The translations under genes and the position numbers were made by a program. A stretch of 64,000 nt of DNA, from NCBI GenBank assembly GCA_036365455.1, contig JAWQUS010000019.1, forward strand, positions 12,562,001 to 12,626,000, in the 5' to 3' direction. The notes under the pieces are model-generated. The model was not told the DNA's origin. It was given only the letters and a program-made list of their open reading frames with translations, and searched no databases. This DNA is from Macrosoma leucophasiata. Its lineage: Eukaryota > Arthropoda > Insecta > Lepidoptera > Hedylidae. Each line of letters starts with the position of its first letter. The stretch's first letter is position 1. This document shows positions 33,172 to 46,100 of the stretch, piece by piece.

Positions 33172-34433
33172 TTTGGTTTGTCTGATTTCCGAGTTATGGA
33201 AAAATCCTGATTTTCAGCAGGGGTCCCTTCCGATACCTCCTGATGTTCCTCTACGTAGGCGGGAATATAATTAGAAGGGTAGTGAGATGACAGCTCAGAC
33301 ACGGGTTCGTATACGCAAGGTTCAGAATAAGATCGGTCGTAATAATATTCACAGGCATAGTCGGGGTATTCGTTATAGTCGTAGCAGTCAGACTCGTTGA
33401 TATTCATTTCACGAGACTTAAAATAGTTAGAAGGGGGTGGATTTCCGTGCTTAGTCCAGTCGTGCCCTGTCAGTTGTCTAGGTACGGGTTTCGACACAAA
33501 ATGACTTACACCACTCATAGGCTTAGGGCCATTATCATTAAGGGATGTATAACCTGGCCTTGGCTGAGCTAAGCGAAATACGTTGCTTTGAGGTCTATAG
33601 TTAGGCGGCGGTGCACTAAACATTTGTTGGGTCCGCGAGGGGCCGCGGTACTGAGGCACTTGGGGTCTCCAAGCTTCCATTGGCCTTGGTGGTGGGGGTT
33701 GATACATGGGCCTAGAAGGACCTGGCATATTACTATATGGCGGTGTAAGCATAAAAGGTCGCGGGGTAGACACATTAAATGGTTTAACATAATTAGTATC
33801 AAATGAAGACGTAGACTGCCCAGCTCTCCGTTCCGGTAACCGATCGTCTCGCTGCTTTTGATATAGGGTGTTAACTTCCTCATGAACAAATTCAAGAGCT
33901 TTCTCTATTGTCTCGGGTCGCATACACCTAATATGTGAGCCCAAGGGCTCCTTAAGCCCACGAACGTACGCCTGTAAAGTTAACTTTTTGTAAAGCGCAC
34001 GTTTTGCCTCGATAGTAGTAGGTATAGACTCATGCAGTGTTACATAAGTCATTATAGTGCTGAATAAGCTCTGGCACTTTTCATAAAACTCCGAAGGTGT
34101 TAAATGTCTCTGAGTTAATAGAGCAAGGTCGTTATATAAAGCGGTCTCATCTCGCTGGTCCGAGAAATTATTAATCAAAGCGCTTCTAATGCCCTGCCAG
34201 GTGTCGGGAATGCCGTTTGAGTTGATTGTCCGCGCGGCATGTCCGGTAACTTTATTAAGGATTCCATTTAATAATGCTAAGTTACTGAGCTCAAAACCTG
34301 GCTCCGCTCTGACAAATTGCGTAACAAGTTGATCACATAAATGTATGAAACGCGTAAGCACATTCGTGTTCCCGTCAAATTCGGGTAAAAGGCGTAAGGC
34401 CTTATATACCTGATCTACTAAATCTACACTCAT
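33168..34433 (-). CDS. gag: Errantivirus-like Gag
   Basis: 421 residues from ATG at 34433. The N-terminal half is helical without a recognisable motif; the middle is Pro/Arg/Gln-rich (about residues 225-310); the C-terminal part is Tyr/Glu-rich. No CCHC zinc knuckle is present, which is usual for errantiviral Gag. It forms the particle and packages RNA (family knowledge). It ends at TAG 33168-33170, and pol continues in the -1 frame just upstream of this stop. Confidence 0.85.
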   Translation of the reverse strand: MSVDLVDQVYKALRLLPEFDGNTNVLTRFIHLCDQLVTQFVRAEPGFELSNLALLNGILNKVTGHAARTINSNGIPDTWQGIRSALINNFSDQRDETALYNDLALLTQRHLTPSEFYEKCQSLFSTIMTYVTLHESIPTTIEAKRALYKKLTLQAYVRGLKEPLGSHIRCMRPETIEKALEFVHEEVNTLYQKQRDDRLPERRAGQSTSSFDTNYVKPFNVSTPRPFMLTPPYSNMPGPSRPMYQPPPPRPMEAWRPQVPQYRGPSRTQQMFSAPPPNYRPQSNVFRLAQPRPGYTSLNDNGPKPMSGVSHFVSKPVPRQLTGHDWTKHGNPPPSNYFKSREMNINESDCYDYNEYPDYACEYYYDRSYSEPCVYEPVSELSSHYPSNYIPAYVEEHQEVSEGTPAENQDFSITRKSDKPK

Positions 34434-34813
34434 TTTCGTACTATGATCACTACTAACTCTAGACTCTAAAATATCACTAACCTCTAAAATACACTCTAAA
34501 TTTCTATTTGCATCAATTTGCGAGATTCTACTAGAACTAGATGACCCAGAGGTCCTCGATTTACGTGGATGAAAAATTTTGAATAATCAAAAGAATCACT
34601 TGAGGAAATTAACACTACTCATAAAATACACAAAGGAAATCACACAAGGAAATATTAAAATAAGGAAAGGCGAGCAACTCTAGTAAGATCTAGGTACTTA
34701 CCAAATCTGCATTTCTCTGTGGTATCGATATTCGGATACTCCTCACTAGTCACACACCCGTAAGTTCGAATAGCCCTTTTTCGGTGATCGATTCACTGAA
34801 ATTTTTTTGGACT

Positions 34814-34831
34814 ATCCTACCGACTGCGCCA
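34814..34831 (-). promoter_or_regulatory. Primer binding site, tRNA-Ser type
   Basis: The minus strand reads TGGCGCAGTCGGTAGGAT directly at the 5' LTR edge, sharing its first T with the LTR. Complementary to the 3' end of an insect serine tRNA (from memory), as used by the 17.6/297 branch of errantiviruses. Confidence 0.75.
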
Positions 34832-35206
34832 ATTACGTTGGGTGCAACCGGAGGATCCAAAAAAATGCAAATTTTTTCTTATAACAAAGGTTTTTATTGA
34901 TTAAAAACGAAATACAATAATTACGTTACACTAAAACTAAAAACTATGACAATTGGTCGATGTATGTACCTAAAGTCAATTATCCACGTTTTCGACGGTT
35001 AAGGAAACCTCGGTTATCGTAACCATGTAGAAGGGGTAATTGCTGAGCTGGGGAGTTCGTTGAACGGCCACTGCTGTGTCCGCGCCTCGTGCTGTAAATT
35101 GGTGCCGTGTGCAATGGTCGCTGATGATGCAGTTTACTGTTCTGAATTAGTGCCGTGTGCAATGGTCGCTGATGGTGCACTTTGCTAGGGTTGGCTATGT
35201 GTAACA
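34831..35206 (-). repeat. 5' LTR of the errantivirus-like element
   Basis: 376 bp, flanked on the right by AGCC (35207-35210), the target duplication also seen at 27440-27443. Would contain the promoter for the genomic RNA. Confidence 0.93.
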
Positions 35207-35913
35207 AGCCTGTTAAAAAATAATAATATAAATAGAAATATTTATATATTTATTTTTCACTATAAATATTTGTTTCATAAATTGTAGAGCATCGCGTGAG
35301 AGTTACGGCGACAAAGCTGTAGGTAGGTACTATAGATTCAACTTTGTCGTAAAAATAATATTTATATCCTCAAAGGACGGATTTGTCCAGAACGTCGAGT
35401 TCGAAGCAAAGCTTATTCAGTTACTTTAATTATTAATGAAAAGTAAAAAAAAAAGTCGATTTTGTTTTTAGATTATCACGGTGCACTGCTTGAAACCATT
35501 TATTTCGAGATTTTTCATCTTGGGGCACATTTAAAAACATTTTACCAGGAGTTGTTTTTGTAGTATTCGTACTTATTAGTACAAAACAAAAACGATAACT
35601 TTTAAGATTCGCTATTTTCAATATAAATTAGTGATTTTATAACAATGTCAACAGAATTAAATAGATCAAAACACTGTACGTATTGTCTCTGTATCTACTG
35701 CTTTGAGTGAAAACTAACATTATGACGTCACATGCACTCGGGTTTGTTCGGGAGCTGTCGGCGTGTCTTCGGTACTGGATTCAAAAACTTATTTTTATTT
35801 TGATATAACTTTTGAATTATTGCAAAAAAAATAATTAAAAAACAGTTTTGATATAAAACTTATACATGATATTTCCATTTATCGCAAAAAAATTTTTTTT
35901 CAAAAACCCAATT

Positions 35914-36176
35914 ATGGTGGCGAACAAGCATGCAGTGAACGTTGATGGTGAGTGCTGACTGCGGAGCCTATAGACGCCTGCACTAAAACCAGAGGTCGAC
36001 GGTTGGCACCCGTGAGGCCTGTGATGTGTTTTACTTCTGTGATAGTTATTGCAGGGCCATATGTTAACACCTAACTGGGACACGATAGTGCTGAACACTA
36101 CCATTTGGCGGCAGATAGATAAGGTGATGCGGTGGTGCCTACGCCCTCAAACCGGCACTCTACCAATGGTAAAACC
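35914..36176 (+). repeat. Dispersed repeat family A, copy 5
   Basis: GGCGAACAAGCATGCAGTG start, ACTACCATTTGGCGGCAG core and CTACCAATGGTAAAA end. More diverged, lacking the GAGCTC hairpin. Confidence 0.7.
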
Positions 36177-38487
36177 CTAATATTATACTAGATTTAGAAT
36201 ATTGGGATATTTCCTTTTTTGGTCATCAAAGAGAAAACTGATAATTACATTATTTAGCCAAATTTCAGGTGGCATCTTAGGATAATGTTGATTAATTATA
36301 CAAAAGGAATGTAAATTATACAAAAGGTCATTGACGTAAACAAGTTATTGAACGTTTAAACTGTGGTCTTGTCTTGTCTTGACTCTTGGAAACTTGTATA
36401 AATTGTGATTGACGACTTTGAAACAGTGCTTGACGAGAATAAGTTAGTGTAAGTGATATAAGTGATATTGTAATCATTATTGTATCTTTTTCTTAAATTC
36501 CATTGACCTATATGTACTAACTACTAAGATACTAGGCAGGACACTCCCCTTGATGGCACGGAGAGATTCAGTTTCTAAAAGTCAATTTACCACACTTTCA
36601 CATAGTTACGTGACAGATGCCATATCTCTCTAATTAATATAAAAACCGTTTTTCCGACTCCTCTACATCTCTCTACGCTCCCCGCCTGGGATTTCCTTCG
36701 CTAGACAACACTCGGCGGCATCTCGAATTATGAAAACCGCTTTAAAGCTGAACAACATGGTGTACAGTTCGCGCAAAACATAAACGCGTCCGTGAAGTTA
36801 GGTACAAGAAGAAGCAAAAAGGCGATTTTATGGTGTAGAAGTATAGCGCGAGGAGGAAAATGTGGCTGTAGTTTGCTTTCATCGGGACAACTTTGGAACT
36901 CTCTTTCTTTCACGCAATGTGGTGGTCACGAGCTCAGAGACTGGCGCGATGGCGGAAACAACGCAGCCAACTTCACTCAGTGGCGTTTATTTTTGCGCGT
37001 ACTCCAACTAAACACATACTCTAAATGCCTCTCGAAACGTGTTATCCTACAAAGCGAAACGAAAATTGTATCTCTGCTGGGTACTATTATTATACTGAGC
37101 TGAACTAAGCTCTACTTTTTCATTGTGACAGCTGTTCTTTAGTTTATCATAGACATGGATATGACTCAAAGTCGATGCAAAATGTATCAGACTGGTTGTA
37201 CTCACTGGTTATATCTCGTTGTATTTCTTTTCCAGCATCAATTTATGTATGTAGCTAATCTTAAATAGTAGTTTAATTTGCACATAAATTGCAGATGATT
37301 GTAACGTAATTTATTTTTATTGTTATTTTTAATAATTCTGCTACATTTGTAATTATCGGTGCTCGCGAATAACGACGCAAATACGTTTATCAAGGAGCAA
37401 TTTGGATTTATTAGTTAGCTCGTCAACTTAAAGTCCAAAATTGGATGACCACCAATGTTGTACATATCTTTGGTCCAGTCACACTCGATGTAAGTGCGTT
37501 TATATATTCGAGCGTTGCTAGTGAACCGTACTGTACTGTACTGATTCGCGCAATTGTAAGTTAGTGTAATGTAGCACAGTGACTACAGTGAGGCAGGCGG
37601 CCGCGCGATGTTATGTTGTTTACGCTACTGCATAGGATTAATGAATAAATGACTGAACTATATTTGCTCTTTATTTTATTTTTCATAAGTCCTTTAACCT
37701 TTGTGCATAGTCAAGGCGACGGGACGTGATGACCTCACCGCACATTCGAGGAGGAGAATTCTTCCGTAAGAGCAGTCAGTAAACTATAGGGCGGTAGTTA
37801 ACGCGAGATAGGTAGCAGCAGCATCCCGTGATATATCTAACTACCGGCAGGAGCAATTAAGTCGTATACCTTCCCTCATATGGAGGTGCTGCCTATTGCA
37901 TCATAGTGCATTAGATAGAGCACCTCAATCATCGACCACACTACACAGCTTCTCTCCCCAGACACCTCATACAAGGCGAGCGGTTTCTGGCAATGCATAC
38001 CTACGCCAAATCGAGTTTATAATATTCACCATCTTATAATGCTCATATAGCAGCGACCAGAGTGTACTTCAGTGTACGTAAAATTGTAGAAACTATAATC
38101 GAATAAAAAATACATAAAATACCATCGTTTGGTTTGAGATGGTTCAGTAAAGCCAGTAACACTTCTAGTTTAAATTAAGATAGTTTTTATTATTACCGAT
38201 GAGTGTTTTAATCAAGAAATAATACAGAATAATATTCGTGAATAAATCTCAAATTTCGCTGGTCATGGTTTGCTCTACAGAGTACATTGTTTAAACCAGT
38301 CTGGTCCCTAAGAAAAAAACTGATCTAGGAAACGTGTCCTTTTTAATGGCGACTATACACATTTAAAACGCGAAGATAGCTTTATTCACTATGTACCATT
38401 AGAATAGTATTATTTCAAAATTAGACGGATTATATTATGTACAATGCCGCCATATTGCTGCCAACAATACCTGTGTTCATTCAAACT

Positions 38488-38625
38488 AGCTGTGCCCGCG
38501 TCTTCGTCCCCGTGAGAATTTGTGATTGTTCAGTACCTACCCAGACGAAGTCGTGGGCGCAGATAGTATAAAAGTAGCCTAAGTTACTCCTTATTACATA
38601 TGCTATCTGCCAGTGAAAGTCATTA
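38488..38625 (+). repeat. Fragment of a common insect repeat (RTE-LINE-associated type)
   Basis: CTAGCTGTGCCCGCGTCTTC, then AGTAGCCTAAGTTACTCC and TATGCTATCTGCCAGTG. This motif set is widespread in lepidopteran DNA and usually linked to RTE LINEs (from memory). Confidence 0.45.
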
Positions 38626-39644
38626 CAGAGGCATGGCAGTCTAGGGAGGTGCTTAAAATCTTATCGATATAGGGACCGTGCACGAGTTTAGCGCCACCTA
38701 GCGTCCGCAACTTTGTGGGACCGTTGCTTGTCTGACCATAATGACATATTACCGCGAAATTTTGATTTATAATAGGTTTATAATCGAAAATTATCAATTT
38801 ATCTTCTTCCAAAATTACTCTGATACCTTAACTTGGGTGGAGAAAGGGTTGTGAAACAATTTTTGATCATTCAAATCAAATGAGTTGAGTAAAATTTATT
38901 CAAAAAGTGTGTTATAGTTCAAATATATGTCAGGGTTTGTTTAGTTCATTTTTAGTTGTAGTTATACAGTAAAGCAAGACGATATATCTTTTTATGGGTA
39001 ACATGCAATAATTATAAACATATAGAATTATTCTTGTATCGCTAGTGATAAATTAAATGTCGTTTTCAAATCGAAATAAGTATTATTTTAGTATCCAGGT
39101 TTGTGAGTATCACACACTATAAAATTTCAACCACAAAACAATCTTTAAAGGAAAATTGTTGGTTTCTGCTGAATTGAGAAGAAAACAAGGACAGAGATCA
39201 ATATTCAAACTGGCATCGTAAGATAAACATGTATTATGATACCTTACAAAACTTCTTAAGGTATAAAAAATCTCAGTTCGAAGTCAGAATCAATTTGATT
39301 GGGTTGTAATAGACGTAATATTTAAGCAAAATGCAGCACGAGTGTGAAATGTAATTGCGTGTTTGTGATCCATTACTTGTATTGTTCTATTTTCCAATTA
39401 GCTCTTGAGAATCAATCGATAAAACTTGCGTTTACTACGGCGGGTGGCTCATGGGCATGCGCCATACTCATGAACGAGTGCTGATGGTGGGACTGGTCTG
39501 TTCTAGCTTACCGGTGCTATATTTCAATATGGTGGACAGTAATTGATTTCTACTTATACAAATACATATGCTATATACGTTTACATTACTAGATTTGAAT
39601 GTCTATCTGTATTAGACAAGTTAAAAATTTAAAAGAGCTCCAAC

Positions 39645-39790
39645 TGAGTTTCTTAGGTAGCGGAGTTCTTCTCAATAGTGACTGTACTTGGAACTCCGCC
39701 AAGTGAATAACATAGATTTTGATTTTGACGAATAAGTTTTTACTTCTCCTCTTATCTAATTTTTGGAAGGAAGGAATTGAAATGTTTTTG
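39645..39790 (+). repeat. Dispersed repeat family C, copy 2
   Basis: GGTAGCGGAGTTCTTC and CTTGGAACTCCGCCAAGTG match the copy at 8372, with the same GGAATTGAAA ending. Confidence 0.55.
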
Positions 39791-40989
39791 CCTGATAGAA
39801 AGTTTATTTTATCCCTATTTTAATTTACTTAATTATCTGTTTTACTTTTACTTTATGTAATAGTAAAACAGATTAGTAATTATTCAATTTAAGTTATTAT
39901 TGACTTCTAAGGACTATTCAAAACGGTTGTAAATTTTACTCAAAACATATTTTCGTTCTTTTTTTCTGCCTTGGTTACCTTTACTGTTATTTCTAACTGA
40001 TATTTTTGCAGTTTACAACACAAAAACTGCTGTTTACCATTTTGTCGGCGGTTAAATGTGATTATCAAAATTACATATCCAAGTCTAAACAGATTACTTT
40101 GAGATGACAGGTCCCACATTATTGCTACTTTTCGCCACCATGGGCGATGCGATCGATAACATTTCCCCCACCTAGTACTTCGCACGGTCCCTATAGGCAA
40201 TGAGTTTATAAATACTAGAGAAGTAATGTCATACAAACGATTTTCACAAATGCGTAACCACTTAATAGTTCAAAAGACGTAGCTTTGAAAACGATACTTA
40301 TGTACAAAGTAAACTACATTTGTCTCGTTTCTTCCACTGGTTAACAATAATAAAATAAACAAATCACCGTTAAAGTGAGACAGCAATATGGTTGTCACGG
40401 AAACGGATAGTTCTTTATAATTTATTCATGACCATAGATACAGAGTCTTTCAGTCGTATACATATCGAATTTCACATTTCTTTAAATTAATGAATATCCA
40501 TATGGAAGACGACGATGATTAAATGCTTCCATGAGGAATATGATGAGATGATGGGATGGCTCCAGTAAAGCGATGGGGACTTTACTAGGAGTATTTACGA
40601 AGTTTTGGAGGCAATACGAAAAATCACTTTTCACTTCATAATATCACTTTCATACACTCGTGAACATTATCGAATGCTTTATGATAAAAATCCCACCATT
40701 TTTACACATAAAAACGCGACTATACACAAATTTCGAAAATAATATCACGCAGCGACACAGCTCTTTTCCGCGTTCCCGCCAAAACTCCGGAAACGGATAG
40801 AGTCGGTCAAAATTGCCAGTGGTGAGATAATTTCCCCAAAATAAATTAATGAATAAAAATGTATTTAATTGCTTTGGTGTGATTAATGTTGTATATTTTG
40901 AATATATATATATATATTTTAATTTCTATCTATACTATTATAAAACTGTAACGGAAGCGTGTTTGTATTAGAAAAAGCTATCAGTAGTG

Positions 40990-41271
40990 AAACGCGCATG
41001 GCCTCGCGGCTGGTGTAGATCATAAGCGATCTACTTGGTTAAGCACTATGAGCGCGGTCGGGTGTGTGATGAGTGACTGCTAGTGGCAAATCAAAATGCG
41101 CATTTTCGTGCATGCCTAATGGTCGGTTTAAAAACATCCGACAGCGGGTTGGCCACTAACCCGTATCTCCACCAATCCGCATTGGAGCAGCGTGATGACT
41201 GGAGCAGTAAGCTCCAGGCCTCCCCCCAAAAAGGGGAGAGACTCGTGCCCAGCAGTGAGACGTATAATGGG
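40990..41271 (+). mobile_element. 5S rRNA-derived SINE, internally deleted copy
   Basis: Head with TTGGTTAAGCACTATGAGCG and GTGATGAGTGACTGCTAG, then the same body as 8553-8921, but lacking about 60 bp around the CGTGCTTCGGAGGG region and lacking the ATT tail. Several substitutions mark it as older. Confidence 0.7.
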
Positions 41272-42075
41272 TAAGTAGTAAACGGATTTTGAGACGAATG
41301 AATAGCCGAGTTTTTAAAGTATTAAAGTGAAAACTTCTTTGGCATTGTTGTGATTTGAAAGTCAATAAAACAAAAATCGACAGTAAAAAGGGACAGACCC
41401 ATAAATTCATAAAATTTAACTTGGGAGAAAATGAGCTGGAAATAAACGTTTCGTGCTCATCTATTCAAATATTTACCGCACCAACAATTACTTGACTTTT
41501 TGTGCACACCCATCCAAATTAGGACCACACTAACAACTAATGACTTGACTTTATCATGCTTGGGTGGACTCTTATCTTGACCACCAAAGGGTTTCGAGCA
41601 TACGACGGTAGCTGTATATGGTAAACAGTGGTTCTTTGCGTAATAGCACACCCCGGACATTCGGCTAAAATGCCATACAAACACTGGATTTGGTTACCTA
41701 CTAATATATACCAATCGGTGAGTGTTTTTTACACGGAAATGTGGAACAACGGAACGGAATGTGCGTTATGAGTTTACGACTTCGAGGCGAAAACATTTCA
41801 TCGTTCGAAGTTTGTTTTTTGCCAGCCACCAAAATAAATATATGGCATAATTAAATAGAAAATCGGTGGTAGAGCTCTGTTGACCGATCTCGAGAGTGAA
41901 AGCACCAACGCATCACATAATTTACCTGCCGCTGAGTGGTAGTGTCCACAGCTATTGTGATCGATGGTAATGTACGAAGGTAGAGCATCAATGATAGAGC
42001 TCGAAGCAAACGGTGTGAAAGTAATACGAGTATAGGTATAACACACCTACACAGGGTGTCCCAGAACTCAACGTA

Positions 42076-42566
42076 GGCTAGCTCGAGTTAGGCTAGCTCG
42101 AGTTAGGCTAGCTCGAGTTAGGCTAGCTCGAGTTAGGCTAGCTCGAGTTAGGCTAGCTCGAGTTAGGCTAGCTCGAGTTAGGCTAGCTCGAGTTAGGCTA
42201 GCTCGAGTTAGGCTAGCTCGAGTTAGGCTAGCTCGAGTTAGGCTAGCTCGAGTTAGGCTAGCTCGAGTTAGGCTAGCTCGAGTTAGGCTAGCTCGAGTTA
42301 GGCTAGCTCGAGTTAGGCTAGCTCGAGTTAGGCTAGCTCGAGTTAGGCTAGCTCGAGTTAGGCTAGCTCGAGTTAGGCTAGCTCGAGTTAGGCTAGCTCG
42401 AGTTAGGCTAGCTCGAGTTAGGCTAGCTCGAGTTAGGCTAGCTCGAGTTAGGCTAGCTCGAGTTAGGCTAGCTCGAGTTAGGCTAGCTCGAGTTAGGCTA
42501 GCTCGAGTTAGGCTAGCTCGAGTTAGGCTAGCTCGAGTTAGGCTAGCTCGAGTTAGGCTAGCTCGA
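42076..42566 (+). repeat. 15-bp satellite, 33 copies, containing the telomeric pentamer
   Basis: Unit GGCTAGCTCGAGTTA, equivalently TTAGG-CTAGC-TCGAG, repeated 33 times with no visible variation until the last unit, which turns into GATAGGTTAGGTTAGG. Each unit holds one TTAGG on the plus strand, plus GCTAGC and CTCGAG palindromes. The left flank is CAGGGTGTCCCAGAACTCAA. Confidence 0.95.
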
Positions 42567-42579
42567 GATAGGTTAGGTT

Positions 42580-42582
<3 letters not shown>
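42567..42582 (+). repeat. Short (TTAGG)n stub at the poly(A) end of TRAS-like copy 1
   Basis: GATAGGTTAGGTTAGG joining the 15-bp satellite to the poly(T) of the retrotransposon. Confidence 0.85.
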
Positions 42583-42619
<37 letters not shown>

Positions 42620-43181
42620 CCTTTTCTTACCTCTGACATTATCAGAGAAGTTGCTATGCTAGTGTACTCTTCCATACAAGTTCTCGCTTTTATGCCTCTC
42701 GTACTTTTATTCCTCATACTATTTCTTATCTTTCATTCATCCTTTCTTGCTTTTTATGGGTGGGATTCCCATCTTTCTTTGTTTATTCTATTCTAGTCTA
42801 TCTTCTTTTCCATTTCTTTATTATCTTAAGCCAGGGGTAAATAACTGTTGAAGCCTTGATTTATTACTTATAGCTTTTTACAATTTTCATAATCCTATTT
42901 CTTATTTTAAATTACATTTTGAGCTTATGGTTCTAGTTTAACTAATTTTATATATCTTATACTAATAACACATTTTTTGGGAAGGTTGTAGTGAGCTTAG
43001 TCTAGTATTTTTCTTTGTTCTTATATTCTATATTTTTATTGCTATAATTTTCCTTAATTACTATGTTATGCTATTACAGTATTTTTATTTAAACTATTGC
43101 TTATATCTATATACATTTTTAATATATCTGTTTTGGTTTATCCTTAATATATATAAAACTTCTTTTATTATAAAAGGATTC

Positions 43182-46100
43182 TTATATATCTACCCTATTT
43201 CTTTTTATTACTAATTCCATAATTTTTGAGCAATAGTGGACAAAGTCATTACGTGTGTCCTTATGTTTTAATAGTATATGTATGTTACTTTCTGTAATTT
43301 TAGTTCCAAGCTTTTGTTCAGTGTCGTGTCTTAGTAAGGAGTGGACGGGACAGTTGACAATAATATGGGGGATCGTCTCCTCTTGATCTGGATCGCAGAC
43401 GCATGATGGACTCTCCTTACACTTAAATCGATGTAAGTATTGGGAGAGTCCACCATGTCCAGTCATCAGTTGTGTAATGACTCCCGTTGGCTGGAGCTGC
43501 CGCACGATTTTATAGGCGCCACGCACTTCCGGGAGGAAAAGCTTCGTTACGGAAGCGGTAGACCCCGAGGTATACCTCTGGTTCCACTCGTCAAGGGATT
43601 CAGAGCGAATCCGTCCCTTGACGAATGACACCGGGCACAGGTCGTAGTCGGGCTTCCTCCGCGACCGCAACGCCGCCTCCTTCGCGAGTTCATCCGCTCG
43701 CTCGTTGCCCGGCAATCCCGCATGAGCCCTGACCCAGAAGAAAGATACATCTTTCCCTAGTTTCAGAGCCCCCGCGAGATTGCGACGGGCCTCCACAGCA
43801 AGGGGGTGGGGGGAGGCCTGGTTTACTACAGTTTGCAGTGCTGCTTTCGAGTCGCTGTAGATTCCAAAGCTCCCCGCCCCCATTTGGAGGACTTCACTCG
43901 TGGCTCGACATATGGCCAACAATTCCGCCTGGTAAACCGTGCAGTACGACGGCAGGCAAAGTTTGATGGCTTTGGTCTCCGCTTCGCTATTCCATAAGGA
44001 TAGCGCTGCTCCGACCTTGCCCTCAATTTTGCTGCCGTCCGTGAAGAGTCTCACTGTCTGCGCGTTTCGGCTATCAACCTGTTCCTGGTTTTCCAGACAT
44101 TCGAATTTGATGTCCATATGTTCTGCCGGGTGCGGATGCTCCGCAAACCTCACCGGCCGCTCCACCTCCCGATCTCCTAGCCCGTGCCGGGGTGACCCTT
44201 TCTTGGCCTCATACAATGATGCTGCCTCCTGTATCCGCAGGTCGAGAGGAAGTATCCCGGCTAGGGCCAGTGCCGAGTTCAGGGAGACAGTACGGTAAGC
44301 CTTGCAGAGCTTCTGAGCAAAGCCTCGCTGTACTGCGTTGAGTTGCTTCTGAACCCCGATTTTCCGAGTTGCTGGCGCCCATACACTCGCCGCGTAAGTA
44401 ATCACCGGTTCTACTGTTGCTATATAGATAGTCCGGATTATATCCGAATGCAAGCCCCAGCTGGCTTTGGCAGCTTTCGAGAGCTGTTTGTAAAAGTTTA
44501 CTGCTTTACGACATACGTTTGCTACGTGGGGGTTAAACGTTAGTTTGCTATCTATGGTCAGCCCCAGCAGCTTAACTTCCTGCGACATGTTAATGTCGGT
44601 TCCCGCCATGTGCAGTCGTGGAGTGTCATACTTAAGTTTCTTAGTAAGTACCATTGCAGTTGTTTTGTGCGGTGCAAACCGGAGTTTGTTTTTGACACCC
44701 CACGCATGCACATGGGCGAGAGCGGTATTTGCCTCCAGCTCAATTTCCAGCGCTGTTTCGGCTGCGAATATCAGCACGACGTCGTCCGCGAATGCCTGGC
44801 AATGGTGTCCTTTGTTCTCCATTTGCTTGAGTAACGGGTCCAGCAAGAGGTTCCATAATATTGGCCCCGCTATGGATCCCTGGATACATCCTTTTGTTGT
44901 GTCTCTGGTAACCTCCTCACCAGCGTACCTTAACCTCACTTTTCTGCTGACTAGGTAGCTGTCAATCAGTCTCCTTATGTTCCCTGGGATCTTTTCCTCA
45001 GCCAGTCGTACCTTTATGGCGGGCCACCAGGCGCTGTCGAAGGCTCCCTCTATGTCCAGAGATATCAGTGTAACTATTTTTCTAGCTTTTATCTCCGCTC
45101 GTATATGATTTACCAGAGCATAGAGGGAGTCCTCGGTGCTGCGCTGGGGCATAAAGCCATACTGGCGAGTACTCGTCCGGGGAACTAGGTACCATTTCAA
45201 TCTTGCTACAAGCATTTTCTCCAGGATCTTACCCAGGATAGGTAATAGGCCGATTGGCCTATAGGATTTGGGATCTTGGTAGGTTTCCTTGCCGGGTTTC
45301 CTCAGGATTATTATTGTGGCTATTTTCCACAAGTCGGGAAAATGGGATAACTGGAGGGATTTATTGGTGAGGGCAAGGAAGGTCTCAGGATCCTGGAGAA
45401 TAGCCTGTTTACATATGTCAGCAGTGAGACCATCCGCCCCGGGAGCTTTTTTCGGATTAAAACCTTCCACCGCAGTCTTCAGCTCCAGCATGGTAAATGG
45501 CGGGTCATGATCAACATTATAACACCACTCATTTACCCTGCTTGCAGCTTCTCGCGTCTGCTGGTGGTCGGCGTTATCCGTGCTCTCCGAGTCTACCGGG
45601 TAGAATGTCTCTGCGAGTAAGGCAGCTGATTGTGAGGGGTTCAGGGTTTTACCATTTACAGCGAGCGGCAGGTCCTCTTCCCGTTTCTTCGTCCGTCCTA
45701 TGACTCGGTATATGCCTTCCCACACCCCTTCCCTGTCCTGTTTCTCACAGAAGCTCTTCCAGCTGCAGGTCGAGGCATTTTTGGCCTTGCACTCATATTC
45801 CGTCTTCATTTTCAGGTACTCTGCGACTACCTTTGCTCTACGGATGGGCGCCGCGCACCGGATTCTGCGCTTCCTGGTAGCGACTGCACTCTTTAGCTCC
45901 GCCAACTCCTCGGACCACCATGGGATGGTAAGTGTGTTTTTGTTTTTACTTAATGCTATATTTTCCTGACTACTCTGAATTATATTGTCTGTGTATTTAA
46001 TTATGTTTTCTTCTAGTTCTATTTTATTATTAATTTTGTTTATTTCAGATCCATTTATTCCACTTTCATTGTTTAACTGGGTCAGTTTCTCACGAAACTG

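Larger units (their letters stand above)
27444..35206 (-). mobile_element. Errantivirus-like LTR retrotransposon (endogenous retrovirus with env), structurally complete
   Basis: 7763 bp on the minus strand, bounded by two 376-bp LTRs that look identical and by a 4-bp target duplication AGCC (27440-27443 and 35207-35210). Sense order: 5' LTR (34831-35206), tRNA-Ser-type primer site, gag, pol with protease, reverse transcriptase, RNase H and integrase, env, purine-rich tract, 3' LTR (27444-27819). Gag, pol and env frames show no internal stop. The gene order, a pol in the -1 frame relative to gag, and a baculovirus-F-like env place it with gypsy-family errantiviruses (Metaviridae; established knowledge). 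Identical LTRs imply recent insertion. Confidence 0.92.
35211..42075. other. AT-rich intergenic region with scattered repeats
   Basis: No convincing gene. Recognisable pieces are family A (35914-36176), an RTE-type repeat fragment (about 38488-38625), family C (39645-39790) and a 5S-derived SINE (40990-41271), each listed separately. The remainder shows nothing I can identify. Confidence 0.5.

Noticed and set aside
37440..37700. Possible solo LTR beginning TGTTGTACATATC
   Set aside because: No matching second LTR, no clear end and no target duplication found.
42076..42566. CRISPR array
   Set aside because: The 15-bp units are contiguous, with no unique spacers, in an insect nuclear context.
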